A stretch of DNA of 64,000 nt. Source: Noviherbaspirillum sedimenti. Its GTDB lineage: Bacteria; Pseudomonadota; Gammaproteobacteria; Burkholderiales; Burkholderiaceae_D. The notes under the pieces were generated by a model, which saw nothing but the letters and a program-made list of their open reading frames with translations, was not told the DNA's origin and searched no databases. Shown piece by piece: positions 8,880-18,082 of this stretch; the stretch's first letter is position 1, and each line of letters opens with the position of its first letter. The DNA is taken from positions 2,976,001-3,040,000 of the forward strand of contig NZ_QYUQ01000002.1 of the NCBI RefSeq assembly GCF_003590835.1, given 5' to 3'. A program made the translations under genes and the position numbers.

Positions 8880-10292
8880 TCATCCTTTTCTACCGATATA
8901 CAGTTCTGTCAGCGTACCCTCGTATGCTTCGGCGGCAAAGGCAAAGGTCTCGGACAGTGACGGATGAGGATGAATCGTCAGTCCGACATCGCCGGGCTCG
9001 CACCCTGTCTCAATGGCCAGGGTCGCCTCGGCAATCAGATCGCCCGCATGCGGACCGACAATGCCTACTCCTAGCAGAGCCCGCGTCACCGGGTCGACCA
9101 GAATCTTGGTGACACCCTCATCCCGCCCCATCGTCAGGGAACGTCCGCTGGCCATCCAGGGGAAAGTGGCTTTTTCAAAAGCAATCCCATCCCGCTTGGC
9201 GGCCGTTTCATTCAAGCCGACCCATGCCACCTCCGGATCGGTATAAACCACAGAGGGAATGACTTTTGCGCTATTGGTGACATGCATCCCTGATGCAAGC
9301 TCGGCAGCAATCTTGGCTTCATATGAGGCTTTATGGGCCAGCATGGGATTTCCGACGACGTCACCGATCGCAAAAATGTGCGGCACATTCGTACGCTGGG
9401 CACTATCTACTTTGATGAAACCCTGGGCATCCACATTGACGCCCGCCTTGTCGGCATGCAGGCCATCGCCGTTCGGCCGGCGCCCTGCGGCGCTCAGGAT
9501 CCGGTCATAGATCTGCGGCGATGGCGCCTTGGCGCCTTCAAAAACAACCTTGAAACCTTCTTGCAGTGTTTCTACCGCCTTGACACGCGTGCCCGTCATG
9601 ATGGCCTTGAGCCGCGCGCCAAGCCGTTTTTCCAGGGGCCGCACGAGATCGCGGTCACATCCCGGCAGCAGTCCATCAGTCAGCTCGGCCACACTGACTT
9701 CCGAACCCAGGCTGGCATAGATGGAAGCCATTTCCAGGCCGATCACGCCACCGCCCAGCACCAGCAAGCGCTTTGGCAGGTCCTCGAGCGCAAGGGCGGA
9801 GGTGGAATCCATGATGCCAGGATGATCCGGCAGGAACGGCAGCCGCACTGGCCGGGAACCAACGGCGATTATTGCCTTATTGAAACGCACGCTTCCCTGA
9901 CCGGCAACCTCCAGGATATTTGGGCCGGCAAATACACCCTCACCACTTAACACTTTGACGCCGCGCTTGCTCGCCAGGCCGGAAAGACCACCGGCGAGCT
10001 TGGAAACCACGGAATCCTTCCAGTCCCTTAAGCGATCGAGCTTGATCACCGGCTTGCCGAACTCGAGGCCGCGCTCATTCCATTCCGCCACTTCCTCGAG
10101 CAGTTTGGCTGCTTGCAGCAAGGCTTTTGACGGTATGCAACCGGCGTTCAGACAGACGCCGCCAAGTACATTGCGTTTTTCCACCAGGGCTACGGACATG
10201 CCCAGGTCGGCGGCGCGAAACGCGGCAGTGTAACCGCCTGGCCCGCCGCCGATCACGACCAGGTCGACGTTCAGATCTACACTCTGGTTCAT
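8880..10292 (-). CDS. lpdA: Dihydrolipoyl dehydrogenase (E3)
   Basis: 470 aa from the ATG at 10292, which has AAAGTGAG seven bases upstream; longer starts at 10298 (ATG) and 10310 (TTG) are possible. The FAD-binding VVIGGGPGGYTAAFRAADLG, the redox disulfide GGVCLNAGCIPSKALL, the NAD-binding LLVLGGGVIGLEMASIYASL, and the C-terminal active-site TIHPHPSLSETFAFAAEA (His-x-His and Glu) are all present. It re-oxidises the lipoyl arm of the E2 encoded in the same operon. It is the last gene of the probable operon that starts near 23.3 kb, separated from E1/E2 by the CoA and transport genes. Confidence 0.95.
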   Translation of the reverse strand: MNQSVDLNVDLVVIGGGPGGYTAAFRAADLGMSVALVEKRNVLGGVCLNAGCIPSKALLQAAKLLEEVAEWNERGLEFGKPVIKLDRLRDWKDSVVSKLAGGLSGLASKRGVKVLSGEGVFAGPNILEVAGQGSVRFNKAIIAVGSRPVRLPFLPDHPGIMDSTSALALEDLPKRLLVLGGGVIGLEMASIYASLGSEVSVAELTDGLLPGCDRDLVRPLEKRLGARLKAIMTGTRVKAVETLQEGFKVVFEGAKAPSPQIYDRILSAAGRRPNGDGLHADKAGVNVDAQGFIKVDSAQRTNVPHIFAIGDVVGNPMLAHKASYEAKIAAELASGMHVTNSAKVIPSVVYTDPEVAWVGLNETAAKRDGIAFEKATFPWMASGRSLTMGRDEGVTKILVDPVTRALLGVGIVGPHAGDLIAEATLAIETGCEPGDVGLTIHPHPSLSETFAFAAEAYEGTLTELYIGRKG

Positions 10293-10339
10293 TTGCATAC
10301 TCACTTTCAATAATCTCTTCTATCGCAGATCCGGACAGT

Positions 10340-11056
10340 TCAGGAACCGCCAAGGTAGGCACTCGACAGGCCTGCAAGCCCGCCTTCCTGCAAGGTTTTA
10401 CTGTCTCCCTCAAATGCCAACTGGCCGTGCTTGAGCACATAACCATAGTCAGCGACCTTCAGGGCCAGGTTTGCCATCTGCTCGCTGATCAATATCGCGC
10501 GCTCACCCACGCTGCAATATTCCTTGATGAACTCGAATATCTGGGTAACGATGATCGGGGCCAGTCCCAGCGAAGGCTCATCGAGTATCACCAGGCGCGG
10601 CGCATGCATGGTCGCCATGGAGAGGATCAGCATTTGCTGCTGTCCGCCGCTCAATGTTCCAGCTTTGGCATTCGCACGTTCCGCCAGTATCGGGAAATGT
10701 GCAAACACCGCATCGCGCGCCGCCTTGAAACTGCCCTGGGGCTTGCGGAAGTGCCAGGCCGTGATCAGGTTCTCGTCCACGGTGTGCTGATGCAGGATGC
10801 GGCGGCCCTCCATGGCATGCGCGACGCCCATGCGGGCGCGCTCGTGGGGCGGAATGCGCGTGATATCGCAGCCGTCCAGCAGAATCTGCCCGGAGCGCGG
10901 CCGGGTCACGCCCGAGATGGCACGCATCAGGGAAGACTTCCCGGCGCCGTTCGCGCCGATTAATGCGGTAATATGGCCAGGACGCGCCGTCAGTGAAACG
11001 CCCCGTACCGCCTCGATCGCCCCATAGGCAACTTGCAATTCACGAACCTCAAGCAT
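10340..11056 (-). CDS. Liv-type ABC transporter ATP-binding protein (LivF-like)
   Basis: 238 aa. Walker A GANGAGKSS, Q-loop region, signature LSGGQQQML and Walker B ILDEPSLGLAP are in order. The length and the short C-terminus match LivF rather than LivG. It overlaps the fused LivM-LivG gene by 8 bp, so the two are translationally coupled. With LivH, the fusion protein and the binding protein it completes an importer of the branched-chain amino acid/organic acid family. Confidence 0.95.
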   Translation of the reverse strand: MLEVRELQVAYGAIEAVRGVSLTARPGHITALIGANGAGKSSLMRAISGVTRPRSGQILLDGCDITRIPPHERARMGVAHAMEGRRILHQHTVDENLITAWHFRKPQGSFKAARDAVFAHFPILAERANAKAGTLSGGQQQMLILSMATMHAPRLVILDEPSLGLAPIIVTQIFEFIKEYCSVGERAILISEQMANLALKVADYGYVLKHGQLAFEGDSKTLQEGGLAGLSSAYLGGS

Positions 11057-12854
11057 GACAGGCCTCCTCAGTGCCCAGATAGGCCTCGATTACCGCGCTG
11101 TTAGAGCGCATCCCTTCCATATCACCTCTGTAAATCTCTTCTCCGGCCTCTAAGACGACCACTTCATTGACGAGCCCGGCCAGGAAGTCCATGTGGTGGT
11201 CAATCACCATGACTGCCACGCCGTTTTCGCGCGCCATGCGTATGAGCTTGATCAGCTGTTCGGCTTCCTGCTCCGAAAGCCCGGCGGCCGGTTCATCGAG
11301 CATGAGCAGGTCCGGATCGCTGGCCAATGCGCGTGCAACTTCGGCAAGGCGCTGAATGCCATACGGCAGGTCACCGATAATGTCGTCTGCATGCATTGCC
11401 AGTCCGGAGATATCCAGCAACGCATTCACCCGCCGCAAAAATTGCATCTCTTCGGCTTGCGCTGCCCCCGTGTTGAAAGCCGCACCGACGGCGCCATGCA
11501 GATACAAGCGGTTGGCGCCCATCAGGATATTCTCGCGAACGGTGAAACTTGGCACATTGCGCGGGTCCTGAAATGTCCGCGTGATGCCAGCCCGCGCAAC
11601 ACGGAACGATGGCCAGCCGCCGATATCCTCGTTATTGAACCAGATATGCCCGGAGGTCGGCTTGTAGATGCCGCTGATGACATTCACCAAAGTGCTCTTG
11701 CCAGAACCATTCGGGCCGACCAGCGCGGTAATCGTGCCCCGGCGCAGTTCAAGCGACACGCCCTTGAGGGCGCGCAAGCCGCCGAATTCCATGGTCACGT
11801 CCTGGATCCGGATCAGAGGCTCTGCCCGGCCTTGCACATCGCGGCGGGTCAAGGGTGTCGCGGCTTCCCTTCCCTGCCCCAGGTCCGACTGCTCGAACTT
11901 GCAGTAACGGGTCCTGGTTTTGAGTAGCCCCGCCAGGCCCTTTGGCAGCAAGGTAAAAACGCACACCAGGATCAGGCCGTAAGCCATGTACTGATAGTCG
12001 TTGAATGCCTGAAGCTTTTGCGGCAAATAGGTGAAGACAACGGCACCGAGGACCTGCCCGGTCAAGGAGCCGAGGCCGCCGACGATGGACATCACGAGCA
12101 CCTCGACCGAGCGCATCATGCCGAAGCTCTCCGGCGTAAGGTAGCCCACCAGGGGCGCATAGAATGCGCCTGCCAGGCCGGCGATACCCCCACTGATGGC
12201 ATAGGCGGCACGTTTCGTTGCGCTTTGCGAGATGCCCAGCGTTCCCGCTGCGATCTCGCTGACATGCACGGCGAAAAAGGCACGGCCGAAATGGCTTTTG
12301 ACAAAATTGCGCAAGGCGAGCATCACGCCCAGCAGCGCTACCAGAATGATCCGGAAGTACCACACGGTGTCGATCGTCCAGCCGAACAGATTGAGGGTGC
12401 CGATTTGCGACGAGGGAATGCCACGCATCCCCATGATGCCTCCCGTTACCCCGCGCCATTCACGCGCAAGTTCATAGACAATCAGGCCAAAGGCGAGGGA
12501 CATCATCGCGAGATAGAATTCACGCACCCTGCCGGCGGGAATCGCCAAAACATAACCCACCGCCGCAGTTGTGACGATGGACAGCACGAAAGCCAGAGGA
12601 AAGGGAATACCCCAGGTCTTCAGGACTGCGGCGCAAACATACGCGCCAATGGCAAAGAAACCCGCGTGACCCAGTGAAATTTGCCCCGTGATGCCAGTCA
12701 GAAGATTGATACTTTGAGCCAACAATATATTGATCAGGACGAAGCTCCACATTTGCACCGTGCCGATATCGGCGAAACTCGCGCCGATCGCAAATGCAAG
12801 AGCGAACGCGCCCAGCACCCACGTGTTCGTGATCAGTTCTACCAGTTTTTTCAT
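11049..12854 (-). CDS. Fused LivM permease-LivG ATPase of a Liv-type importer
   Basis: 601 aa. Residues 1 to about 320 are a LivM permease with many hydrophobic helices and the ITGQISLGHAGFFAIGAYVC motif. After a polar linker of about 30 residues, residues from about 350 onward are a LivG ATPase with Walker A VGPNGSGKSTLVN, the LivG-type TFQDPRNVPSFTVRENIL, and Walker B LLMLDEPAAGLSEQE. The ABC signature is atypical: PYGIQRLAEVARAL. The ATG at 12854 was chosen because AAGGTG lies 8 nt upstream; a GTG three codons earlier overlaps the LivH stop. Such fusions are known but less common than separate genes, and the second importer in this window keeps them apart. Confidence 0.95.
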   Translation of the reverse strand: MKKLVELITNTWVLGAFALAFAIGASFADIGTVQMWSFVLINILLAQSINLLTGITGQISLGHAGFFAIGAYVCAAVLKTWGIPFPLAFVLSIVTTAAVGYVLAIPAGRVREFYLAMMSLAFGLIVYELAREWRGVTGGIMGMRGIPSSQIGTLNLFGWTIDTVWYFRIILVALLGVMLALRNFVKSHFGRAFFAVHVSEIAAGTLGISQSATKRAAYAISGGIAGLAGAFYAPLVGYLTPESFGMMRSVEVLVMSIVGGLGSLTGQVLGAVVFTYLPQKLQAFNDYQYMAYGLILVCVFTLLPKGLAGLLKTRTRYCKFEQSDLGQGREAATPLTRRDVQGRAEPLIRIQDVTMEFGGLRALKGVSLELRRGTITALVGPNGSGKSTLVNVISGIYKPTSGHIWFNNEDIGGWPSFRVARAGITRTFQDPRNVPSFTVRENILMGANRLYLHGAVGAAFNTGAAQAEEMQFLRRVNALLDISGLAMHADDIIGDLPYGIQRLAEVARALASDPDLLMLDEPAAGLSEQEAEQLIKLIRMARENGVAVMVIDHHMDFLAGLVNEVVVLEAGEEIYRGDMEGMRSNSAVIEAYLGTEEACHA

Positions 12855-12859
12855 GAAGA

Positions 12860-13744
12860 TCACACCTTAACCGTTTCGCGTTTACCAAACAGGCCCTGCG
12901 GACGAATAGTCAATGCGCCGACCAGCAGAATGAATGCCACCATTTCGGCCGCAGCGGGTGAAACGTAGCCGCCGACCAGTTTTTCCATGATGCCCAGCGT
13001 GAGGCCGCCGACCAGCGCGCCCGCGGCGCTCCCCATGCCACCGACAACAGCGGCGACGAAGGACAGGATAAGCAGGTGCATGCCGAAATTCGGGTCAACC
13101 GTGCCCGAGACTTGCGAGACCAGAATGCCTGCGATCCCGGCGAGCAAGCCGCTGACCAGGAAAGACCCGATCACGACGCGGCGAACCGGTATACCCAGCA
13201 ACGATGCCAGTTCACGGTCATGCGCCACCGCCATGACGCCGAAGCCCCAGATAGAACGGCGCAAAAACAATTCCATCAAACCGACGATGAGCACGCAGAT
13301 GATGAAAACGGCGATGTACTGCACCGAGATATAGGCGCCAAATAACTCGACCGTATCTGCGCTACTGAAAAGAACATCCGGGAAGGCCACTGCCTGGGTG
13401 CCAAACAGCCAGCTGGCGAGTCCCTGCAGGAAAATCCCCACACCCAGCGTGGAAACAACCCAGCCCATGCTTCCAGGGAGCTTTCGCATCGGGCTGACTG
13501 CGATGAGTTCGACGATGAACAGGATCAGCGCCGCGGCAGCGAGTGCCACACCAATGGCGACCAGTATGCTTACCCCCTTGGAAACCAGCATTGCAGTGAC
13601 CATGGCCGCAGCCATCATGACTGCCCCCTGACCGAAATTCAGGACCTTTGTCGTCCAAAATGTCAGATTGAGCCCGAGGGCAACCAGGGCATAGACCGCC
13701 CCGACACTCAGGCCGGAGACCACCATTTGAATGAAAAAATCCAT
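12860..13744 (-). CDS. Liv-type ABC transporter permease (LivH-like)
   Basis: 294 aa, mostly hydrophobic with about eight membrane segments. It carries SGLSVGAVYALVALGLNLTF, KVLNFGQGAVMMAAAM and the loop GGMGSAAGALVGGLTLGIME, all typical of LivH. The gene follows the binding-protein gene after a hairpin-containing 63-bp gap and is joined to the fused LivM-LivG gene at its stop codon. The ribosome site is GGAAGGT, five bases before the ATG. Confidence 0.95.
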   Translation of the reverse strand: MDFFIQMVVSGLSVGAVYALVALGLNLTFWTTKVLNFGQGAVMMAAAMVTAMLVSKGVSILVAIGVALAAAALILFIVELIAVSPMRKLPGSMGWVVSTLGVGIFLQGLASWLFGTQAVAFPDVLFSSADTVELFGAYISVQYIAVFIICVLIVGLMELFLRRSIWGFGVMAVAHDRELASLLGIPVRRVVIGSFLVSGLLAGIAGILVSQVSGTVDPNFGMHLLILSFVAAVVGGMGSAAGALVGGLTLGIMEKLVGGYVSPAAAEMVAFILLVGALTIRPQGLFGKRETVKV

Positions 13745-13770
13745 ACAGCACCTTCCACAATGATCAGGAC

Positions 13771-13796
13771 AGCCGGACGGCTTTCGCCGGCCGGCT
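13771..13796 (-). terminator. Intercistronic hairpin between binding protein and LivH
   Basis: AGCCGG-A-CGGC, loop TTTC, GCCG-G-CCGGCT gives 10 pairs around one A/G mismatch. No T-tract follows. It lies just after the binding-protein stop, where it could protect the upstream message or partly stop transcription, so that more binding protein than permease is made. Confidence 0.55.
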
Positions 13797-13807
13797 CAGT
13801 TACTTGC

Positions 13808-15025
13808 TCAGCGGGCAACCGGTTTCAGTTTTACCGCATTACCTTCCCGCTCATACTTGAACACACGCACGGCATCACTTTCAACGCCGTGGTGTTTGTC
13901 CTTCGAGAAGGAGTAGATGGCGTTGACGCCTTTGTAATCCTTGATGGATTCGATGCTGGCAATAATATCCTTGGGGTTGGTCGAGTTGGCGCGACGGATG
14001 CCCTCGAAGAGGATATTGGCAGCGTCATAGCCGTTCGAAACGGAAATCGCCATGAACAGTTGCGGACTCTGCGGATCGTTGCCCCACCAGCGGTCAACAC
14101 CGTGCTTGGCCTTGTAAGCCTTGGCGAATTCGGCAGTCGCCTCACGCATCGGATTACTATATGCGCCGATCATGGTTCCCAGCGTGCCAATGGTGAGGTC
14201 GCCGGCGCCTTCCTGATAAGGCTGCCCCAGCGCGCCATTTGCCGCCACCAGCGGTGCCTTGACATTCAGGCGGGCCATGGTCCTGCGCAGCACGGCAAGG
14301 TCCTTGCCCAGGCCGATTGCAGCAATGACGTCGACATTGGCGCGGCTCAATCGCGCAACTTGCGCAGTCATGTCCTGGGCGCCCTGGTTATAGGAGTCGA
14401 CCGCAACCGGCTTGCTGCCGCCGTTCTTCTCGATCGACTTGCCCAGATATTCAATGCCGGTCACGCCATAGGCAGTGCTTTCATGAATGACGCCAATGCG
14501 CTTGAAGTTCTTCGCCAGGTATTCGCCCATCGCGACCGACTCGACATCGTTTTGCAAGGCGAAAGAAAACACGTTCGGGCGCGGCTTAACACCGGGAACA
14601 CCATCGGGATAGGTAATCACAGGCGTCTGGGCGATCGGGTTCATGTAGGGGCGGCCATCGGCCTGCACCATGTCGATCACCGCCAGCGTCGGACCGCTGC
14701 CAGCCGGCCCGATGATCCCGACGATGCTCTTGTCATCCAGAATGCGGCGCATGTTCTGTACTGCCCGATCCGGATTGAGCTGGTCATCGAGCAGCATGGC
14801 GATCTCGATTTTCTTACCGTTGATCCCGCCCTTGGCATTCCACTGCTCGACCGCGAGTTCGACCGCACGACGGTTACCTTCGCCAAATTCGTTGTAGGGA
14901 CCGGTAAGCGCCGAGGTCATGCCGATCCTGATGGTATCTGCGGCAAACGCGACAGATGTCATCATCGCGGCAGCGGACATCGCTGCCATCAAGACTGCTT
15001 TTTTGGGATTGTTGCGCCAGTTCAT
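13808..15025 (-). CDS. Liv-type ABC transporter periplasmic substrate-binding protein
   Basis: 405 aa with a signal peptide ending near MTSVAFA-ADTIRIG. The mature start ADTIRIGMTSALTGPYNEFG and AVEQWNAKGGINGKKIEIAM are standard for the Peripla_BP_6 family. It is the first transport gene of its operon, directly followed by LivH, LivM-LivG and LivF, and it lies between MmgE/PrpD and the permease genes. The operon context implies that the ligand is the substrate of the CoA pathway, probably a carboxylic acid rather than an amino acid. AAGGAG precedes the ATG. Confidence 0.95.
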   Translation of the reverse strand: MNWRNNPKKAVLMAAMSAAAMMTSVAFAADTIRIGMTSALTGPYNEFGEGNRRAVELAVEQWNAKGGINGKKIEIAMLLDDQLNPDRAVQNMRRILDDKSIVGIIGPAGSGPTLAVIDMVQADGRPYMNPIAQTPVITYPDGVPGVKPRPNVFSFALQNDVESVAMGEYLAKNFKRIGVIHESTAYGVTGIEYLGKSIEKNGGSKPVAVDSYNQGAQDMTAQVARLSRANVDVIAAIGLGKDLAVLRRTMARLNVKAPLVAANGALGQPYQEGAGDLTIGTLGTMIGAYSNPMREATAEFAKAYKAKHGVDRWWGNDPQSPQLFMAISVSNGYDAANILFEGIRRANSTNPKDIIASIESIKDYKGVNAIYSFSKDKHHGVESDAVRVFKYEREGNAVKLKPVAR

Positions 15026-15065
15026 GGTTTTTGTCTCCTTGGTTTATAGTTACATTGATACAGCA

Positions 15066-16460
15066 CTACGCCAGATTGGCGCGACTCACGACAACATCGA
15101 CCGGATGCTGAATTGGCCGAAATGCGTTCAGCACATCGTTCAAATCAGCTCGCGGCAATTCTTCAACAAACTTTTCAAGACGCGCATAGGATTCCGCAGC
15201 GACGCCGGTTTCTTCGCCGATTTGCCGGATGAGCCGGGAAACGCGGGCGCGGTCGTAACTGTATGTCGCGTGGTCGGCCTGGAATTCCTCGATGAGCGGT
15301 GCCGGTTGCCCATCCAGTTCAACCTCGATACGGCAAGCCAGCAATCCAAGCGACTCATCAGGAATCGGCGTCATCCGCGACATGAATGCGTTAATGTCCT
15401 GGTCATCGAACTGGCTCATCTGCGCCACTGTCGGGACGCCATTGAGCAAGGTCGTGGCGACGCAATACTGGATGCTCATGAGCGTTCCGGAGACGCTTTT
15501 GAAAGGGCCGCGCGAATTCATTCCGGCGTATCCGACCACGGTCGGATTGAGATAAATTTTTGCCGACTTGACGCTTTTCAGCGGCGCCTGAATTTTTTCT
15601 CGCAGCCGCAATGCCGCATTCACCGGCGTCTGGTTCAATGCGCACACCGGATAGGGCTTGAAGGTCACTTTCATGACGGACCATTCGCGGCCGAGCTTTT
15701 CCAGGAAGTGTTCGACATTGCAGTCAGTACGCACGAACGTCCGGACAAATCCAGCGCGACCTTCGAAAGCATTTGCAGCCGAAATCGAGCCTTGCAATGC
15801 AAGCGCTGCCGCAGTCAGGCCATTGCGGCCGGCAATCCCGACCTGATAGCGCCATTCATCCGTGCCGTCGCCGAAAGACTGCAATATGCCGCCGGTAAAC
15901 GAAGCGGCATTGGCAAGGGCGGCGCCCGTCTGTTCAACGTCGAGCTTCCACAGCCTTGCGACTGCAGCGGCAGCGGCAATCGTCCCGTAGAGGGGGGTGG
16001 CCCGCAATCCAGCGGCCGTGGTTTGCGGTGAATAGGCAGACTCGAGTGCTCCGCCCACTTCGTAGCCGGCAACCATGGCGGGAATAAAGTCGGCGACGTC
16101 ACCTTCGTCATTCTCGATCAAGGCGGTCAGCAAAGGGAGCAGGATGGCGCCGAAATGCGCCACGCCACAGGTATCTTCCTGTGCGCGGCCGTGAAATAAC
16201 GCCGCATTTGCCAACGCTGCGCCTGCCGGGCTCGTCTTGCGTCCGTCACGCAGCAAGGTGGCGCCATTTTCACGCTCGCCATCCATCATCAGCACGGATC
16301 GCGCCGCCACCGGGAAGAAAGCGGTCGTATGCGATCCCAGTGCGATCCCGTAGCCGTTCAGGATGCAGGCGCGGGTCTTTTCGATTACCTCCGCCGGGAT
16401 CGAGTCCATCGCGAGCCCGGCAACAAAACGGGAAAATATGCCAGCCATGTTCGTCGTCAT
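15066..16460 (-). CDS. MmgE/PrpD family protein
   Basis: 464 aa. The start was set at the ATG at 16460 because AGGAG lies 9 nt before it, while the ATGs at 16469 and 16466 are too close to the same site. Family features include ACILNGYGIALGSHTTAFFP, the loop AALANAALFHGRAQEDTCGV, and the lid region VTFKPYPVCALNQTPVNAAL. Members are 2-methylcitrate dehydratase (PrpD), cis-aconitate decarboxylase and many uncharacterised lyases. No citrate-cycle partner (PrpB/PrpC) is nearby, so it more likely performs a lyase, hydratase or decarboxylase step in the unknown acid pathway. Confidence 0.92.
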   Translation of the reverse strand: MTTNMAGIFSRFVAGLAMDSIPAEVIEKTRACILNGYGIALGSHTTAFFPVAARSVLMMDGERENGATLLRDGRKTSPAGAALANAALFHGRAQEDTCGVAHFGAILLPLLTALIENDEGDVADFIPAMVAGYEVGGALESAYSPQTTAAGLRATPLYGTIAAAAAVARLWKLDVEQTGAALANAASFTGGILQSFGDGTDEWRYQVGIAGRNGLTAAALALQGSISAANAFEGRAGFVRTFVRTDCNVEHFLEKLGREWSVMKVTFKPYPVCALNQTPVNAALRLREKIQAPLKSVKSAKIYLNPTVVGYAGMNSRGPFKSVSGTLMSIQYCVATTLLNGVPTVAQMSQFDDQDINAFMSRMTPIPDESLGLLACRIEVELDGQPAPLIEEFQADHATYSYDRARVSRLIRQIGEETGVAAESYARLEKFVEELPRADLNDVLNAFRPIQHPVDVVVSRANLA

Positions 16461-16505
16461 CTTCATCATCTCCTGTTGCGCTGTGTGCAGCGTATTTTTA
16501 TAAGA

Positions 16506-18008
16506 TTAATTTTTGGGGCCTTGATGCTCTTCCCGCAAGCGCCGCTTGAGAACTTTTCCAGAAGGATTTCGCGGCAGGTCAGTGGCAAGGATTAATTCCC
16601 TGGGCACCTTGAAACCGGCCAGGTACTGGCGACAATGGGTGGCAAGTGCCTCATACGTCAGCTTCGCCCCAGGCTTGAGCACCACGACCGCGACCACGCG
16701 TTCGCCCCAGTTTTCATCGGGAACGCCAATCACGGCTGCCTCGGCGACTTCAGGCAATTGATAGATGACATTTTCGACTTCGCACGACGCGACATTCTCT
16801 GCACCGGAGAGGATCATGTCCTTGGCGCGATCGGTCAGGAACAGGAAGCCGTCCTCATCCAGATGCCCGATGTCGCCAGTGCGCAGCCAATCGCCGTAAA
16901 AACTCTCGGCGGTTTTTTCCGGGGCGTTCCAGTAGCCTTTGGTGACTTTAGGGCCACGGATGCAGATCTCGCCGTCGACATTCGGCGGCAAACTGTTGCC
17001 CGAGTCATCGGCGATCCGGATTTCGACATGGGGCAGTGCGCGGCCGGTGGAACCGATTTTCTTCAGCTCCCATCCGGCTTCCATGAGCGTATCGCCGCTG
17101 CAGGTTTCGGTCATCCCGAAACCATCGATATAGCGGCCGGCGCCAAATACCCGGGTAAAGTCGCGAATACGCGATTCCGGCGTCTTCTCGCCGCCGCCGA
17201 TGCACCAGCGGAACGAGGAAAGGTCGAAGCGCTCCGGCTGCTCGACGGCCAGGGTGCGGCTCAACATCACCGGCGCCATCCAGCCGCAGGTCAGCTGGTG
17301 TCGCTCGATGGCCGCCAGCGCCGCCTCCGGATCGAACTCCCGATGCACGCAAAGGACCCCGCCCGCCCACAGCACAGCGATTCCGGGCAAATCGAACGCG
17401 CCGACGTGGTACAAAGGCCCCACCACGAGCAGCCGGTCTTCCCGGTTGATCCCGAGGACGGTCATATGATCGATGGATTTCCAGGAAATATTGCCATAGG
17501 TATGCATCACGCCCTTTGGCCGGGAGGTGGTTCCCGAGGTGTACATCAGCCGTGCCAAGTCTTCCGGACCGCGCGCTACCTGCTCCGGAATGTGCAATCC
17601 GTCAGCGGCCTGGCCACTGAAGTCTTCCTGATGCTGCGCATCGAGCACGACCTTGTCGATTTCCAGTGCCTGGATAGCCTTGAATTCCTCATCCACGAAC
17701 AGCAGCCTGGCCTTGGCATCCTTCAGGATGAAATCGGCTTCGGCCGGTGCCAGGCGGTAGTTAATCGGCAGGAACACCGCACCGAGATAGCTGGCAGCAA
17801 ACGCGATTTCGAGAAATGCCGGACTATTTTTCAGGAACAGCGCGACGACATCGCCCGGGCCAATTCCCCAGGATTGCAGAAATGCCGCTGTACGGCGGAT
17901 GCGATCATAGAACTCGCCATAGGAAATGGCCTTGTCCTGATAGATGACTGCCGGCCGCTGTGGCGCCACCATGGCGTGGTACCTGATCAATGCACTCAAG
18001 TTGAGCAT
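16506..18008 (-). CDS. Acyl-CoA synthetase (AMP-forming)
   Basis: 500 aa. The P-loop MYTSGTTSRPKGVMHTYGN, the YIDGFGMTETCSGDTLMEAG block, the WLRTGDIGHLDEDGFLFLTD hinge and the C-terminal PRNPSGKVLKR lysine are all present, so the enzyme should be active. It activates a carboxylic acid to its CoA ester through an acyl-AMP. It is flanked by the acyl-CoA dehydrogenase and MmgE/PrpD genes on the same strand, fitting a first intracellular step after import. The chain length or ring type of the acid cannot be read from the sequence. AAGGAG lies before the ATG. Confidence 0.95.
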   Translation of the reverse strand: MLNLSALIRYHAMVAPQRPAVIYQDKAISYGEFYDRIRRTAAFLQSWGIGPGDVVALFLKNSPAFLEIAFAASYLGAVFLPINYRLAPAEADFILKDAKARLLFVDEEFKAIQALEIDKVVLDAQHQEDFSGQAADGLHIPEQVARGPEDLARLMYTSGTTSRPKGVMHTYGNISWKSIDHMTVLGINREDRLLVVGPLYHVGAFDLPGIAVLWAGGVLCVHREFDPEAALAAIERHQLTCGWMAPVMLSRTLAVEQPERFDLSSFRWCIGGGEKTPESRIRDFTRVFGAGRYIDGFGMTETCSGDTLMEAGWELKKIGSTGRALPHVEIRIADDSGNSLPPNVDGEICIRGPKVTKGYWNAPEKTAESFYGDWLRTGDIGHLDEDGFLFLTDRAKDMILSGAENVASCEVENVIYQLPEVAEAAVIGVPDENWGERVVAVVVLKPGAKLTYEALATHCRQYLAGFKVPRELILATDLPRNPSGKVLKRRLREEHQGPKN

Positions 18009-18082
18009 CTTTTGTCTCCTTCTACCCGCGTGGTCCGTGATCTCGCCGGCCCGCCCGGTATTCTTCTATTGCTGGCAATATC

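Noticed and set aside
13727..15049. 440-codon plus-strand open frame opposite the binding protein
   Set aside because: Shadow frame; the minus strand shows signal peptide and Peripla_BP_6 blocks.
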